64,000 nucleotides of DNA. Source: Spirosoma sordidisoli. GTDB lineage: Bacteria > Bacteroidota > Bacteroidia > Cytophagales > Spirosomataceae. A program made the translations under genes and the position numbers. The DNA lies in NCBI RefSeq assembly GCF_004138325.1, contig NZ_SBLB01000001.1, forward strand, positions 434,001 to 498,000, in the 5' to 3' direction. Under the pieces are notes generated by a model, which saw only the letters and a list, made by a program, of their open reading frames with translations, searched no databases and was not told where the DNA came from. This document shows, piece by piece, positions 52,070-61,057 of this stretch. Numbering within the stretch: the stretch's first letter is position 1; each line of letters starts with the position of its first letter.

Positions 52070-53758
52070 TTACTTTTTGAAGGCCTGGGTTATCTCTCGT
52101 AAATCTACGTCCATCAATTTGTCGATCTGTTCAAAAGCAGTGCCTACGCCCGTTACCGTTGCTTTTTCTATGTCTTCGGCCTGTAACTCCAGCGATGAGT
52201 TTCTGTCAGTAGTACTTAATGAATAGCGAAGTTTATCGGCCAGGGGCTCCATGTTGCGGTAAATATGGCCCCAAAGAGTCAGCTCGATCAAATCGAACTG
52301 TGGTTGTATAATATCGCTTAGGTCAAATGGCGATTGTAACTTTTCGGCTGGGTTAAACTTGTCAAAATAGGTATACAGCCGGGGCCGGAATATAGGGATT
52401 TGGGAGAGGATAAAGTCAATGGTCCAGCAGCGTCCAAAGCGTGCCCAAAGGGCTTGCCGCACCACGATGCCCACCTCAAGCAGGGGCGTATTGCGGTTAA
52501 TTTCCCGCAATCCGGTGTATTCAAAATGCAGGAGTAACAACTCCCAATAGCAATAACGACCTACGTTAGGAGGGGCTATCCAGAGGGCTACGTTGATAAA
52601 ATAGCGGCTTATTTTTTCCCAGTTTGTTTTATTGACCGCATTCTCCAACCCAATCAGATTCATATTGAACCAGTGGTGCCAGGTGGAATCGACGACAACA
52701 CGGCCCACGGTGCTGCCATTGCTACGGCCGTCATACACACTGATCATGGGGAAGTGAGCAGCGTTCACTGGCCCTTTCTGGTGGTTCAACTTGGCTTCAA
52801 TAGTTCCGTAGGCGATAATCTGCGGCCTGGGTTGTACGCCACCTGCATCCGGGTATTCCTTCTCCGGCCCAAACCCCACCGTAGCCGCATAGTCAATGGT
52901 GGCGGGGTCCTCGCAACGACCCTCGTGCGGGTGATCAGGCATTACATTGATGGGGCCATGGGTGGGGTGGCAAAGTATCCGATGGGGGTATTTGTACCGG
53001 AAAAATCCCTGCCGAATAATGCGTTGGGGCACCCATTGAATGGTCTGGGGCAGGTTATCGCTTTCATTGGCGTTGGCAATCACATCAACGCCGGTATCTT
53101 CATCGGGGGTGGCGGGCCGGTTGGTATCCAGTCTGGATGGCCCGTTAATTGGCGGTACACCATCGGCGTTGGTCCATTTGCGCATGCTGCCCACCCGGGG
53201 TATCCGATGGCACATGCTGGCACCAAGGTAGTCGTGATCGCCGGTAGCAAATACGCCCCCTCCCTGGTTCATCCAGTCGGTCAATACCCGTAACTCGGCG
53301 TCGGTACTATGCCAGGGGTGACTGGTGATGTTTGTGTCTGGCCCGGCAGCATTGTCTGGCGCGAAGCCAAACAGGAATACTTCGTGGTAGCGGTTCAGCA
53401 CCGGATTGCCACCGGAGGTGGAGTCGAAACGAAAGTCGATGTATCTGGGCTCAAACGGGCCGGGTGAGGCTACTTCCGTGAACACAATATCGGCCGGGTT
53501 TATGACCGTTGGCCGTTGGGCAATGTCTACCTTAAAAACGGTACAACCCACCGTCGTTTCCCGCAACAGCTTGATAAAACGACCAACGCCAAAACCATCA
53601 TTTTCACCAATGCGAACCGAGGTGTCAACGACGATCAGTACGCTAATTCGACGGCGTGTCCATTTCACTAAATCTTTGTAGTGATCAAACGACCGGTAAG
53701 CGCCCTCCACCTTGATAGGTGAAGTACCTTCTTTAAAGATTGAAAAGGTGTTTGCCAT
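52070..53758 (-). CDS. orphan protein of unknown function, 562 residues
   Basis: I do not recognise this protein. It has no signal peptide or membrane segment. Residues about 35-240 look like an alternating alpha/beta domain (RRISVLIVVDTSVRIG, EVFLFGFAPDN, GGGVFATGDHDYLG), somewhat like a class I glutaminase/ThuA-type fold, with conserved-looking Cys-His (CHRIP) and His-Asp pairs. Middle part is rich in Pro, His and Asp; residues about 400-560 are helical. Base composition is visibly less GC-rich than flanking genes. A palindrome sits 12 bp before the start. It stands alone between repeats and a coding remnant, so transfer or recent insertion is possible. Confidence 0.7.
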   Translation of the reverse strand: MANTFSIFKEGTSPIKVEGAYRSFDHYKDLVKWTRRRISVLIVVDTSVRIGENDGFGVGRFIKLLRETTVGCTVFKVDIAQRPTVINPADIVFTEVASPGPFEPRYIDFRFDSTSGGNPVLNRYHEVFLFGFAPDNAAGPDTNITSHPWHSTDAELRVLTDWMNQGGGVFATGDHDYLGASMCHRIPRVGSMRKWTNADGVPPINGPSRLDTNRPATPDEDTGVDVIANANESDNLPQTIQWVPQRIIRQGFFRYKYPHRILCHPTHGPINVMPDHPHEGRCEDPATIDYAATVGFGPEKEYPDAGGVQPRPQIIAYGTIEAKLNHQKGPVNAAHFPMISVYDGRSNGSTVGRVVVDSTWHHWFNMNLIGLENAVNKTNWEKISRYFINVALWIAPPNVGRYCYWELLLLHFEYTGLREINRNTPLLEVGIVVRQALWARFGRCWTIDFILSQIPIFRPRLYTYFDKFNPAEKLQSPFDLSDIIQPQFDLIELTLWGHIYRNMEPLADKLRYSLSTTDRNSSLELQAEDIEKATVTGVGTAFEQIDKLMDVDLREITQAFKK

Positions 53759-53769
53759 GATAAGTTGGT

Positions 53770-53797
53770 TTTAGGTGCGTCAATATTGACACCTAAA
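53770..53797. promoter_or_regulatory. operator-like palindrome upstream of the orphan gene
   Basis: TTTAGGTG(C)GTCAATATTGAC ACCTAAA is a near-perfect palindrome with arms TTTAGGTG/ACCTAAA and a perfect centre GTCAATATTGAC. It ends 12 bp before the ATG at 53758 on the minus strand, a position where a repressor would block transcription or the leader RNA would fold. Confidence 0.55.
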
Positions 53798-53948
53798 GTT
53801 TCAAGGCATACAGGGCATCTGAAAGAGTATAAGTACCTGTTTTTGTGTACGGTAACAGGCCTGGGGTTTTACCTGCTATTTCCGGATCAGCTGGTCAATT
53901 TACAGGGGATAAGACACCCTAGCCTTCCATAGTATCCATTTGGGAGTT

Positions 53949-54170
53949 TTACTGATAGACAGCCAGGAAGCTCTCGCTGGGCTTCGGATCTGAACGAACC
54001 CAGTCAAATACCGTTACGGGTAGACGCCCGCAGCCAGGGGAGGCATAAGAGCTATCCTCGTGGGTACGGGTAATGGTCTTTAGAATGAGTGGCCGCAACG
54101 GCTTATTTACCCAGATGCATGTGCCTGGATAGGGGTCCGGGACAATTGGCCCTGCTGGATTGACCCACCG
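53949..54170 (-). pseudogene. coding remnant without start codon
   Basis: This minus-strand frame is open for 74 codons from just after a TAG (54171-54173) to TAA. It has coding character (PAGPIVPDPYPG..., ILKTITRTHEDSSY, GRLPVTVFDWVRSD) but no ATG, GTG or early TTG, and I do not recognise a family. It may be the C-terminal end of a broken gene. The rest of the 495-bp gap 53759-54254 holds the palindrome above, a hairpin at 54199-54236, and nothing else recognised. Confidence 0.35.
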
Positions 54171-54198
54171 CTATCGTTGACCGGCCGTCTGACGAGTA

Positions 54199-54236
54199 AT
54201 CCGTATGGTGTGCTCAGTCAACCACACCATACGGAT
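54199..54236 (-). terminator. hairpin downstream of the frameshifted SDR
   Basis: Arms 54199-54212 and 54223-54236 are exact 14-bp complements (ATCCGTATGGTGTG and its complement) with a 10-base loop, 19 bp after the SDR stop on the minus strand. There is no T-run after it, so it would work as a processing or weak termination structure. Confidence 0.55.
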
Positions 54237-54254
54237 CTGCCTAATCGTTCGTGC

Positions 54255-55120
54255 TTAGGACGTGGCAGAATCGCCAACCGTCGTAAAACCGGTGGCTACG
54301 GTAACGGCTTTCCAGTTTTCCAGATCATGCTGCAAGGCCTGTATTTTCCCATACGCCATATCGTAAGCGTCCTGACCGAGCAGCAAATGCAGGGGCGGGT
54401 TGGGCGCGTTAGCCACCTGGATTATCGCGGCTACCGCTTTTACCGGATCACCGGGCTGATTGCCTCTGATTTGTTCCCGATGCATAGCTTCTGACTCCCG
54501 CACCAGGGCGTAATCGGACAACTGCCCCTGCGCGACCCGCATCGAGCCTGACGACAGGAACTCGGTCCGAAAATAACCGGGCTCAACGATTGTTACCTTC
54601 ACCCCAAAGGGGGCTACCTCGGCAGCCAGCGATTCCGATAAGCCCTCGACGGCAAATTTGGTGGCGCAATAAATACCCCAGCCAGGAAAGCTACCCGTAA
54701 TGCCGGCAATCGAAGAAATATTAATGACATGACCGGACTGCTGTTTCCGTAAGTAAGGCATAACCTGCCGGATGACATTCAACATCCCGAATACATTGAC
54801 CTCGAAATTGGCCCGGGCTTCTTCATTCGTCAATTCTTCCAGACTACCCAGCTGGCCATAACCCGCATTGTTGACGACTACATCAACACGGCCAAACTGG
54901 CTGACGGTGGCGTTGAGGGCCTCTCTAACACTGGCCTCGTTTTCCAGATCCACAGCCAGTGGCAGAAAATCAGCCGACTGGCGACCAACGGCCTGGCGCA
55001 GTCCATCGATAGTGCGGGAGGTTGCTGCCACCGCATGGCCGGCCTCCAGCAATTGATTGACCAAACCCAGACCGAATCCTTTAGAGGCCCCCGTGATAAA
55101 CCATACTTTTTGTTCTCCAT
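54255..55120 (-). pseudogene. short-chain dehydrogenase with frameshift at the start
   Basis: The body encodes a standard SDR (NNAGYGQLGS, NISSIAGI, YCATKFAVEG) of about 269 residues from a TTG at 55064. The Rossmann motif VWFITGASKGFGLGLV is encoded just upstream in the same frame, but no start codon precedes it. The obvious ATG at 55118-55120 (MENKK) is out of frame by one base. A sixth A in the run at 55107-55111 (T5 on plus) would restore MENKKVWFITGAS in one frame. So this is either a true frameshift, a slippery-run expression switch, or a sequencing error. Flanked by an AraC gene upstream. Confidence 0.75.
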
Positions 55121-55203
55121 GTTGCTTGCGTGTTTATTGGCAGCAAAGGTCGGGGAGCAGGGTCTATCCCGGCTTTCGCCAATCAAACCAATGCTTACCA
55201 AAT

Positions 55204-56106
55204 TCAAACAGTTCGAAAGGCAGATGGGGTCAGTCGGGTATGCTTTTTAAAGAAGTAGGTAAAATGAGCTGGTTCGTCGAAGCCCAGGCAGTAGCTGATT
55301 TCAGCAATGTTCCAGTCGGTATGTTTCAGCAAGGCGGTGGCTTCGCTGATAAGCCGATCGGCGATGTGAGCCGTCGTTGTCCGGCCGGTGGTATCACGGA
55401 TGGATCGGTTCAGGTGGTTGACATGCACCGACAACTGCCGGGCAAAATCACTGGCCGACCGTAGCCGGAACCGCTGCCCCGGCAACTCGATGGGAAACTG
55501 ACGTTCGAGCAACTCGATAAAGGCAGCCGTGGTGCGGGACTTAGCATCCGGGTGCTGATAAAGGCTGTCGGAGGGCTGGAATTTCAGGGCTGTATGAATC
55601 AATTCGGAGAGGTAGCTGTGAATCAGATCATATTTGTAGATATAGTCTGAGTTGACTTCAGCTAGCATTTTCTCAAAAAGCCCGCTTATCAGGTCATCCT
55701 GGGCGGCTTCGAGCGGGTAAGCCGGTTTACCCCCAATCCGGAACATGGGTAACTCCTGCAGGTTACTGCGCATGCGCTCAGCCATGAAGGCCTCCCGAAA
55801 GATGCAGAAGAACCCGGTTTGCCTGTCGGAAAGAGGCTCCCAGTTATAGGGCACCTGCGGATTAAAAAACAGCAGGGTCGACCCATTAACCCGGATACTT
55901 TTGTCGGCGTAATGATAGAGGTTGTCTCCCCGGATCAGGGAAACTTTGTAGTAATCACGGCGGCTGTACTGAACAGGAACGGTCCCCTGACCGATGCAGT
56001 CCTCTAAGCGGAACACATTGATATGCGTGGCGTCATGGTGCAGACCAGCCGGTTGCTGGTTAAATTTCAGTCGGTAAAAATCGGCTATTGTTTCTGTTGG
56101 CCCCAT
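55204..56106 (-). CDS. AraC-family transcriptional regulator
   Basis: The 300-residue protein has an N-terminal sensor region (about 25-150, beta-rich, with NGSTLLFFNPQVPYNWEP) and a C-terminal double HTH (about 205-300; SASDFARQLSVHVNHLNRSI and SYCLGFDEPAHFTYFFKKH, then LTPSAFR). Length fits one-component AraC regulators. It lies 84 bp upstream of the frameshifted SDR on the same strand, so it may control that gene; the sensor ligand is unknown. Confidence 0.85.
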   Translation of the reverse strand: MGPTETIADFYRLKFNQQPAGLHHDATHINVFRLEDCIGQGTVPVQYSRRDYYKVSLIRGDNLYHYADKSIRVNGSTLLFFNPQVPYNWEPLSDRQTGFFCIFREAFMAERMRSNLQELPMFRIGGKPAYPLEAAQDDLISGLFEKMLAEVNSDYIYKYDLIHSYLSELIHTALKFQPSDSLYQHPDAKSRTTAAFIELLERQFPIELPGQRFRLRSASDFARQLSVHVNHLNRSIRDTTGRTTTAHIADRLISEATALLKHTDWNIAEISYCLGFDEPAHFTYFFKKHTRLTPSAFRTV

Positions 56107-56322
56107 GGAACAAACTTACACAATACAACCAAGCAATGGTCATTTGACGACGTTATAACCAGCTATACTATAAATCGCCACCAGGCAAGCTACCAGTCAT
56201 CGGAGGGAAACTGTCAAATGCTTACGAACGCGGTTTGGCACCGTTTACCAGGAGTTATGATACAAGATGACGGGACCGTGACGCACACAAGCCTGATACT
56301 GGGTACGTTGACATCTATCCTT

Positions 56323-57005
56323 CTACCAACTAAGCGGTGAGCCGCCCAGTCGTCCCTGCCGGTCGGCACCTTCGTTGCTCTGCTGGTACCTGCCCGCCAG
56401 AAAGCCAGCGGACTCCAGGGCAACAGACTCAGTCCGCATTTGCGACCGGCAGGAGTGTGCCCCTGCTCCACCAGCGAGTACTCCATCTGCAATGGGGCCG
56501 GGTATCTGATGAACGGCGGCTAAGATTGCAGCTTGGGCCGTGTAGCAGGCGGGCATGTCTGAAAAACTGATATACCGAATCTTACCCGCCTGCACCAGAG
56601 CGCCCAGCGTGTGCAACACCTCCTCCACGGGTATCACCATATCCCAGACGTGCAGCCAGTAAAGGTCCACGTAGTCGGTCTTCAGCCGACGCAGGAAGTT
56701 TTCGAGGGCGTGGTGAATATGCTTGCGGCCGTTGCTCCCCGCGCGCGGGATGCGCGGGGGCGTGTTGAAGCCAAATTTGGTCGCGCAACCCGCCATCAGC
56801 TATGCACTGGCCGACGAGTTCTTCTCTGCGCCCACCAGAATCGGCGTTGGCGGTGTCGATCAAGTTACCCCCGGCATCGACGTACTCATTAAAGATCAGT
56901 TGGCGGGTGTCGTCAGGCGAGTTCCAGGCCGTGTTGCCAAAGGCCATGATGTCCAGTCTCCACCAGGCCGGAGCGACCCAGTATACGATTATCAGCCAGT
57001 GTCAT
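56323..57005 (-). pseudogene. aldo/keto reductase pseudogene
   Basis: The start MTLADNRILGRSGL at 57005, MAFGNTAWNSPDD..., ATKFGFNTPP...RLKTDYVDLYWLHVWD, MEYSLVEQG...LPWSPLA and GFLAGRYQQSNEG are all aldo/keto reductase segments in correct order, but they fall in different frames, so at least four frame changes are needed. The C-terminal third (about 100 residues) is absent. One junction lies at GCGACCAAATTT and may come from a deletion between two GCGACCAA copies (inference). The intact relative is at 58065. Confidence 0.85.
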
Positions 57006-57031
57006 TAATAGCTGTTGCTGGAGCGAAGTCG

Positions 57032-57979
57032 CTATTGCGCCGAGAAACGGAAGGCCACCGGGCTGAGGCCCGTCTTGCTTTTGAACAGGCGGCTGAAATA
57101 CTGTGGGTATTCGAAGCCAAGCTGAAAAGCCGTCTCGTTGACCGACAGAGACGTTGTCAGCAGGAGCCGTTTGGCTTTTTCGATCAGGGCCTGGTGAATG
57201 TGCTGCTGGGTGTTCTGACCAGTCAGTACGCGCAGCAGATCACTCAGGTAGGCGGGGGACACGTTCAGCTGATCGGCGAAAAACTGAACCGTTGGCAAAG
57301 GCTGGTCAGTTTCCTGCGCGAAATAGTCCTTCAGCGCCGTCTCGAACCGGCTCAATACCGATCCTTCGTCACGGTCGTGTTCGACCGAACGCCGGGTAAC
57401 AAACTGACGGGTGTAAAAACGGTCGGCGTAGGTTAACAGCAACTCGACCTGGCCTACCAATACGTCCTGACTGAACGCGTCGATCGGCCGGTCGCACTCC
57501 GCCCGCAGGTTATCGAGCAATCGGCCAAGCTGAACTTCTTCCTGTTCCGACAGGTGGAGCGCTTCATGCACGGCGTAGGCGAAAAAGCCATAGCTGCCGA
57601 TTCGTTTGCCTACCGGGTATTTCCGCAGCAGGTCCGGGTGAAAGACCAGCATCCAGCCCGTCACCTGGGTGGTATCTAGTGACGGATCGACAGCGAATAC
57701 CTGGCCGGGCGCTGAAAAACCCATGACTCCCTCGCTGAAATCGTAGGGGCGATGGCCGTAGTACAGCAATCCATTCAGGTTTCGTTTTAAAAATACCGTG
57801 TAGAGTTGGAGGGCGACTGGTTTGTGTATACCCTTGCCGCCACGGGCCACCGCCTGTTGATTAGCCGCTCCCAGATCAATCAGGGTGAGCAAGGGATGCG
57901 CGGGGGCGGGCAGGTCGTAGAACCGGGTATACTCGGTAACGGTCTGTAGCGTCTGGATGTCGGTGGTCGTGTGTTTCAT
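57032..57979 (-). CDS. AraC-family transcriptional regulator
   Basis: About 315 residues from MKHTTTDIQTLQTVTEYTRF, chosen over an upstream ATG at 58039 because related regulators open this way. The sensor (about 20-190) begins FYDLPAPAHPLLTLIDL, and the C-terminal HTH pair (about 225-315) reads FFADQLNVSPAYLSDLLRVL and AFQLGFEYPQYFSRLFKSKTG. It follows the intact aldo/keto reductase on the same strand. The direct repeat at 59128-59156 upstream of that reductase is a possible target. Confidence 0.86.
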   Translation of the reverse strand: MKHTTTDIQTLQTVTEYTRFYDLPAPAHPLLTLIDLGAANQQAVARGGKGIHKPVALQLYTVFLKRNLNGLLYYGHRPYDFSEGVMGFSAPGQVFAVDPSLDTTQVTGWMLVFHPDLLRKYPVGKRIGSYGFFAYAVHEALHLSEQEEVQLGRLLDNLRAECDRPIDAFSQDVLVGQVELLLTYADRFYTRQFVTRRSVEHDRDEGSVLSRFETALKDYFAQETDQPLPTVQFFADQLNVSPAYLSDLLRVLTGQNTQQHIHQALIEKAKRLLLTTSLSVNETAFQLGFEYPQYFSRLFKSKTGLSPVAFRFSAQ

Positions 57980-58064
57980 CGATACGATAAACCATTGGCT
58001 GTAATCCGTTTCAGGTTGTTGATTCGCCTGGATGGGCAATCCAACAACCCGAAACGGAGTTTGG

Positions 58065-59057
58065 TTAGCTAAAAACCGGATAAGCGGAGCCCGCTACGCT
58101 GCCCACTGGCAGAATTGCATCGAGTTCGGCGAGTTCCGAAGGGCTCAACGTGATAGCAGCAGCGGCCACATTGGCTTCCAGGTACGTTCGTCGCTTCGTT
58201 CCAGGTATAGCCACTACGTGTTGAGCGAGTACCCAGGCCAGGGCCAGTTGCGAAGCGGAAACGCCTTTCGTTACAGCCATTGATTCCAGCTTCTTAACTA
58301 ACTCCAGGTTCTTATAAAAGTTGTCGCCCTGGTAGCGGGGAAACATCCGGCGTGAATCAGTTGGCTCAAAATCGGCCGGCGATTTGATCGCACCCGACAG
58401 AAACCCTCGTCCCAGGGGCGAGTAGCCCACAAAGCCGATACCCAGTTCCCGCGTTGTTTCCAGCACCCCCGTTATTTCTACGCCCCGATCAAACAGCGAA
58501 TACTCACTCTCAATGGCCGTGATGGGATGCACGGCATGCGCCCGTCTGATGATGTCCGAAGGCACTTCCGACAGACCCAGATACCGGATTTTTCCTTCCT
58601 GAACCAGGTCAGCCATGGCCCCTACGGTCTCTTCAATGGGCGTGTTGGGGTCCAGCCGGTGCAGGTAATATAGATCAATGTAATCCGTTTTGAGGTTCTT
58701 CAATGATCGCTCAATTGACTTCCGGGCATACGCCGGCTGGCCATTAAAGGCGTAGGTAATGGTGCCGGCATCGTCGACCTCGAAACCGAATTTGGTCGCG
58801 ATCGTAACCTGGTCGCGTTTTCCCGCCAGGGCTTTACCCACTAGCTGTTCGTTGGTGAAGGGGCCGTATACGTCTGCCGTATCGAGCATGGTTACTCCGA
58901 GTTCAAGCGCCCGGTGAATCGTGGCAATACTTTCGCGTTCGTCGGGCGTACCGTATATCGTGCCGCCGGGAAAATCGCTCATGCCCATACAGCCCAATCC
59001 TTGTACGGAGACCTGTAAACCCTGACTGCCTAGCGGTATTGTTTTCAATATGCTCAT
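58065..59057 (-). CDS. aldo/keto reductase
   Basis: The 330-residue cytoplasmic enzyme has [11 protein letters not shown] near the N-terminus, [20 protein letters not shown] (catalytic Asp, Tyr), [10 protein letters not shown] (catalytic Lys), DLYYLHRLD (catalytic His), and the NADPH-binding [12 protein letters not shown] and PGTKRR near the C-terminus. It should reduce aldehydes or ketones with NADPH. Length is standard. It is probably co-transcribed with the AraC gene downstream, and a broken copy is nearby. Confidence 0.9.
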   Translation of the reverse strand: MSILKTIPLGSQGLQVSVQGLGCMGMSDFPGGTIYGTPDERESIATIHRALELGVTMLDTADVYGPFTNEQLVGKALAGKRDQVTIATKFGFEVDDAGTITYAFNGQPAYARKSIERSLKNLKTDYIDLYYLHRLDPNTPIEETVGAMADLVQEGKIRYLGLSEVPSDIIRRAHAVHPITAIESEYSLFDRGVEITGVLETTRELGIGFVGYSPLGRGFLSGAIKSPADFEPTDSRRMFPRYQGDNFYKNLELVKKLESMAVTKGVSASQLALAWVLAQHVVAIPGTKRRTYLEANVAAAAITLSPSELAELDAILPVGSVAGSAYPVFS

Positions 59058-59127
59058 ATCGTCTTGTGGTTTGAACCATTAATTACGATACAAAGGTCAG
59101 CCCAGTGCCCGCCCCGTCAGCTAAACG

Positions 59128-59156
59128 AAACGCGGTTTATGCAATACAAAACGCGG
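59128..59156. promoter_or_regulatory. 9-bp direct repeat at 20-bp spacing upstream of the aldo/keto reductase
   Basis: AAACGCGGT occurs at 59128-59136 and again at 59148-59156, start to start 20 bp, two helical turns, the arrangement of AraC-family operator half-sites. A third AACGCGGT lies at 59228-59235. The pair is about 70-100 bp before the reductase start, and an AraC gene is next to the reductase. The rest of 59058-59431 holds only the guaA terminator and nothing else recognised. Confidence 0.5.
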
Positions 59157-59301
59157 TATTGATCATGAATACAGGCAGACAGACGAAGCTAACTCGCTTA
59201 GACATAGAACGCTCGTAAGGGCTTAATAACGCGGTCATATTGATGGAGACAGCAATAGTTTTCACCTCCTGTTTGTATGGCGAAGCTGGCGCCATAGAAC
59301 A

Positions 59302-59333
59302 GAAAAGCGGTGCCAGTCTGTACTGACACCGCT
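59302..59333 (-). terminator. intrinsic terminator of guaA
   Basis: Arms AGCGGTGCCAGT and ACTGACACCGCT (59306-59333, one mismatch, 4-base loop) are followed on the minus strand by CTTTTC (T-run at 59302-59305). It lies about 100 bp after the guaA stop. Confidence 0.65.
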
Positions 59334-59431
59334 CTATTGACTACGAGCCGCTTTGGCCATTTTAGTGGCTACTCACCCAATTGCCCTCCAAACTCCGGAA
59401 TGACTCATGTTCTCATTGTCAACCAGTTTGC

Positions 59432-60964
59432 TTATTCCCACTCAATGGTGGCCGGGGGTTTGGACGAGATGTCATACACGACCCGGTTTACGCCTTTGAC
59501 CCGATTGATGATCTCGTTCGAAATATCGGCCAGGAACTCGTACGGCAGGTGGGCCCAGTCGGCGGTCATGCCATCGACGCTCGTTACGGCACGCAGCGCC
59601 ACGACTCGTTCGTAGGTACGCTCATCACCCATAACGCCCACCGACTGTACTGGTAGCAGCATAGCGCCTGCCTGCCAGACTTTGTCATACAGGCCCTCCC
59701 GCTTGAGTCCGTTGATGAACAGAGCGTCGACCTCCTGCAGAATCTGCACTTTTTCGGGCGTAATATCTCCCAGAATACGGATCGCCAGTCCCGGCCCCGG
59801 GAACGGGTGGCGGCCCAGGATGGCATCGGGCAAACCCAGGGTGCGGCCTACGGCTCTTACTTCGTCTTTAAAAAGGGTGTTGAGCGGCTCAACCACTTTC
59901 AGTTTCATGAAGTCGGGCAGACCACCAACGTTATGGTGCGACTTGATGGTAGCCGATGGTCCTTTGACCGAAACCGACTCGATCACATCGGGATAGATGG
60001 TTCCCTGTCCCAGCCACGAAACGCCTTCGATCAGATGGGCTTCGTGGTCAAACACATCGATAAAGGTTTTTCCGATGGCTTTACGCTTGGCCTCGGGATC
60101 GGTCAGGCCGGCCAGGGCTGTATAAAAGCGGTCTTTGGCATCGACGCCTTTCACGTTCAGGCCAAGCGTTTTGTACGACTCCAATACCCCGGCAAACTCG
60201 TCTTTGCGCAACACGCCGTTGTCGACGAAGATACAGTACAGGTTTTTGCCGATAGCCCGGTGAATGAGCACTGCCGCCACCGACGAATCGACTCCGCCCG
60301 ACAAACCCAGTACGACTTTGTCGTCGCCCAGTTTCTCGGTCAGCTGAGCAATGGTCGTTTCGGCAAACGACTCGGCGGTCCAGTTCTGCGAACAGCCGCA
60401 GATGTCGACAACGAAATTGTGGAGCAGCGTTTTACCCTGCAGCGAGTGGGTCACTTCAGGGTGAAACTGAATGCCGTACGTCGGTTCGCCTTCGACCTCG
60501 AAAGCCGCCACCCGCACCGTATCCGTTGAGGCAATGACCCGGAACGAATCGGGCACATTGGTGATCGTATCGGCATGCGACATCCAGACCTGCGAGTGCT
60601 GGTCGATGCCGCGCATCAGCGGACTGTCGGTATTGACGGTGCCCAGTTTGGCCCGCCCGTATTCGCGGATGGCCGACGCCTGTACTTCGCCCCCGCTGGT
60701 GTGTGCCAGCAGCTGTGCGCCATAACAAACGCCCAGAACGGGCAGCTTATGGCGAAAAGCAGCCAGATGCACATCAGGCGAGTCGGCATCGCGCACAGAC
60801 GACGGACTACCCGACAGGATGACGCCTTTTACATCCGGGCTGATGGTTGGAATGTTGTTGTAAGGATGGATTTCGCAGTAAACGTTCAGTTCGCGGACCC
60901 GGCGGGCGATGAGTTGGGTGTATTGCGAACCGAAATCCAGAATCAGAATCTGTTCGGTGGCCAT
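59432..60964 (-). CDS. guaA: GMP synthase (glutamine-hydrolysing)
   Basis: About 510 residues from [20 protein letters not shown]; an upstream in-frame Met adds a tail not seen in the family. The N-terminal glutamine amidotransferase has catalytic Cys80 in GVCYGAQ and the His/Glu pair in QFHPEVTHS. The ATP-pyrophosphatase domain has LSGGVDSSV, and the C-terminal dimerisation domain ends PPATIEWE. It converts XMP to GMP in purine synthesis. A housekeeping gene, so the region right of 59 kb is core chromosome. A terminator follows at 59302. Confidence 0.97.
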   Translation of the reverse strand: MATEQILILDFGSQYTQLIARRVRELNVYCEIHPYNNIPTISPDVKGVILSGSPSSVRDADSPDVHLAAFRHKLPVLGVCYGAQLLAHTSGGEVQASAIREYGRAKLGTVNTDSPLMRGIDQHSQVWMSHADTITNVPDSFRVIASTDTVRVAAFEVEGEPTYGIQFHPEVTHSLQGKTLLHNFVVDICGCSQNWTAESFAETTIAQLTEKLGDDKVVLGLSGGVDSSVAAVLIHRAIGKNLYCIFVDNGVLRKDEFAGVLESYKTLGLNVKGVDAKDRFYTALAGLTDPEAKRKAIGKTFIDVFDHEAHLIEGVSWLGQGTIYPDVIESVSVKGPSATIKSHHNVGGLPDFMKLKVVEPLNTLFKDEVRAVGRTLGLPDAILGRHPFPGPGLAIRILGDITPEKVQILQEVDALFINGLKREGLYDKVWQAGAMLLPVQSVGVMGDERTYERVVALRAVTSVDGMTADWAHLPYEFLADISNEIINRVKGVNRVVYDISSKPPATIEWE

Positions 60965-61057
60965 GGATTGGTCTCTAAAGCACAAAGGTAGGGCATTTTT
61001 CAATACGCTGACCTAAAAACCAGGAATCCCCCCTGTACCACCTGTCTGAACGGGTCA

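Noticed and set aside
54878-55207. Open frame over the SDR start beginning MNLVSIGLIGESRDR
   Set aside because: It reads the SDR coding sequence out of frame; only the MENKK part is meaningful and is treated under the SDR frameshift.
56214-56492. Separate small gene beginning MQMEYSLVEQG
   Set aside because: It is the third-frame continuation of the aldo/keto reductase pseudogene, not an independent gene.
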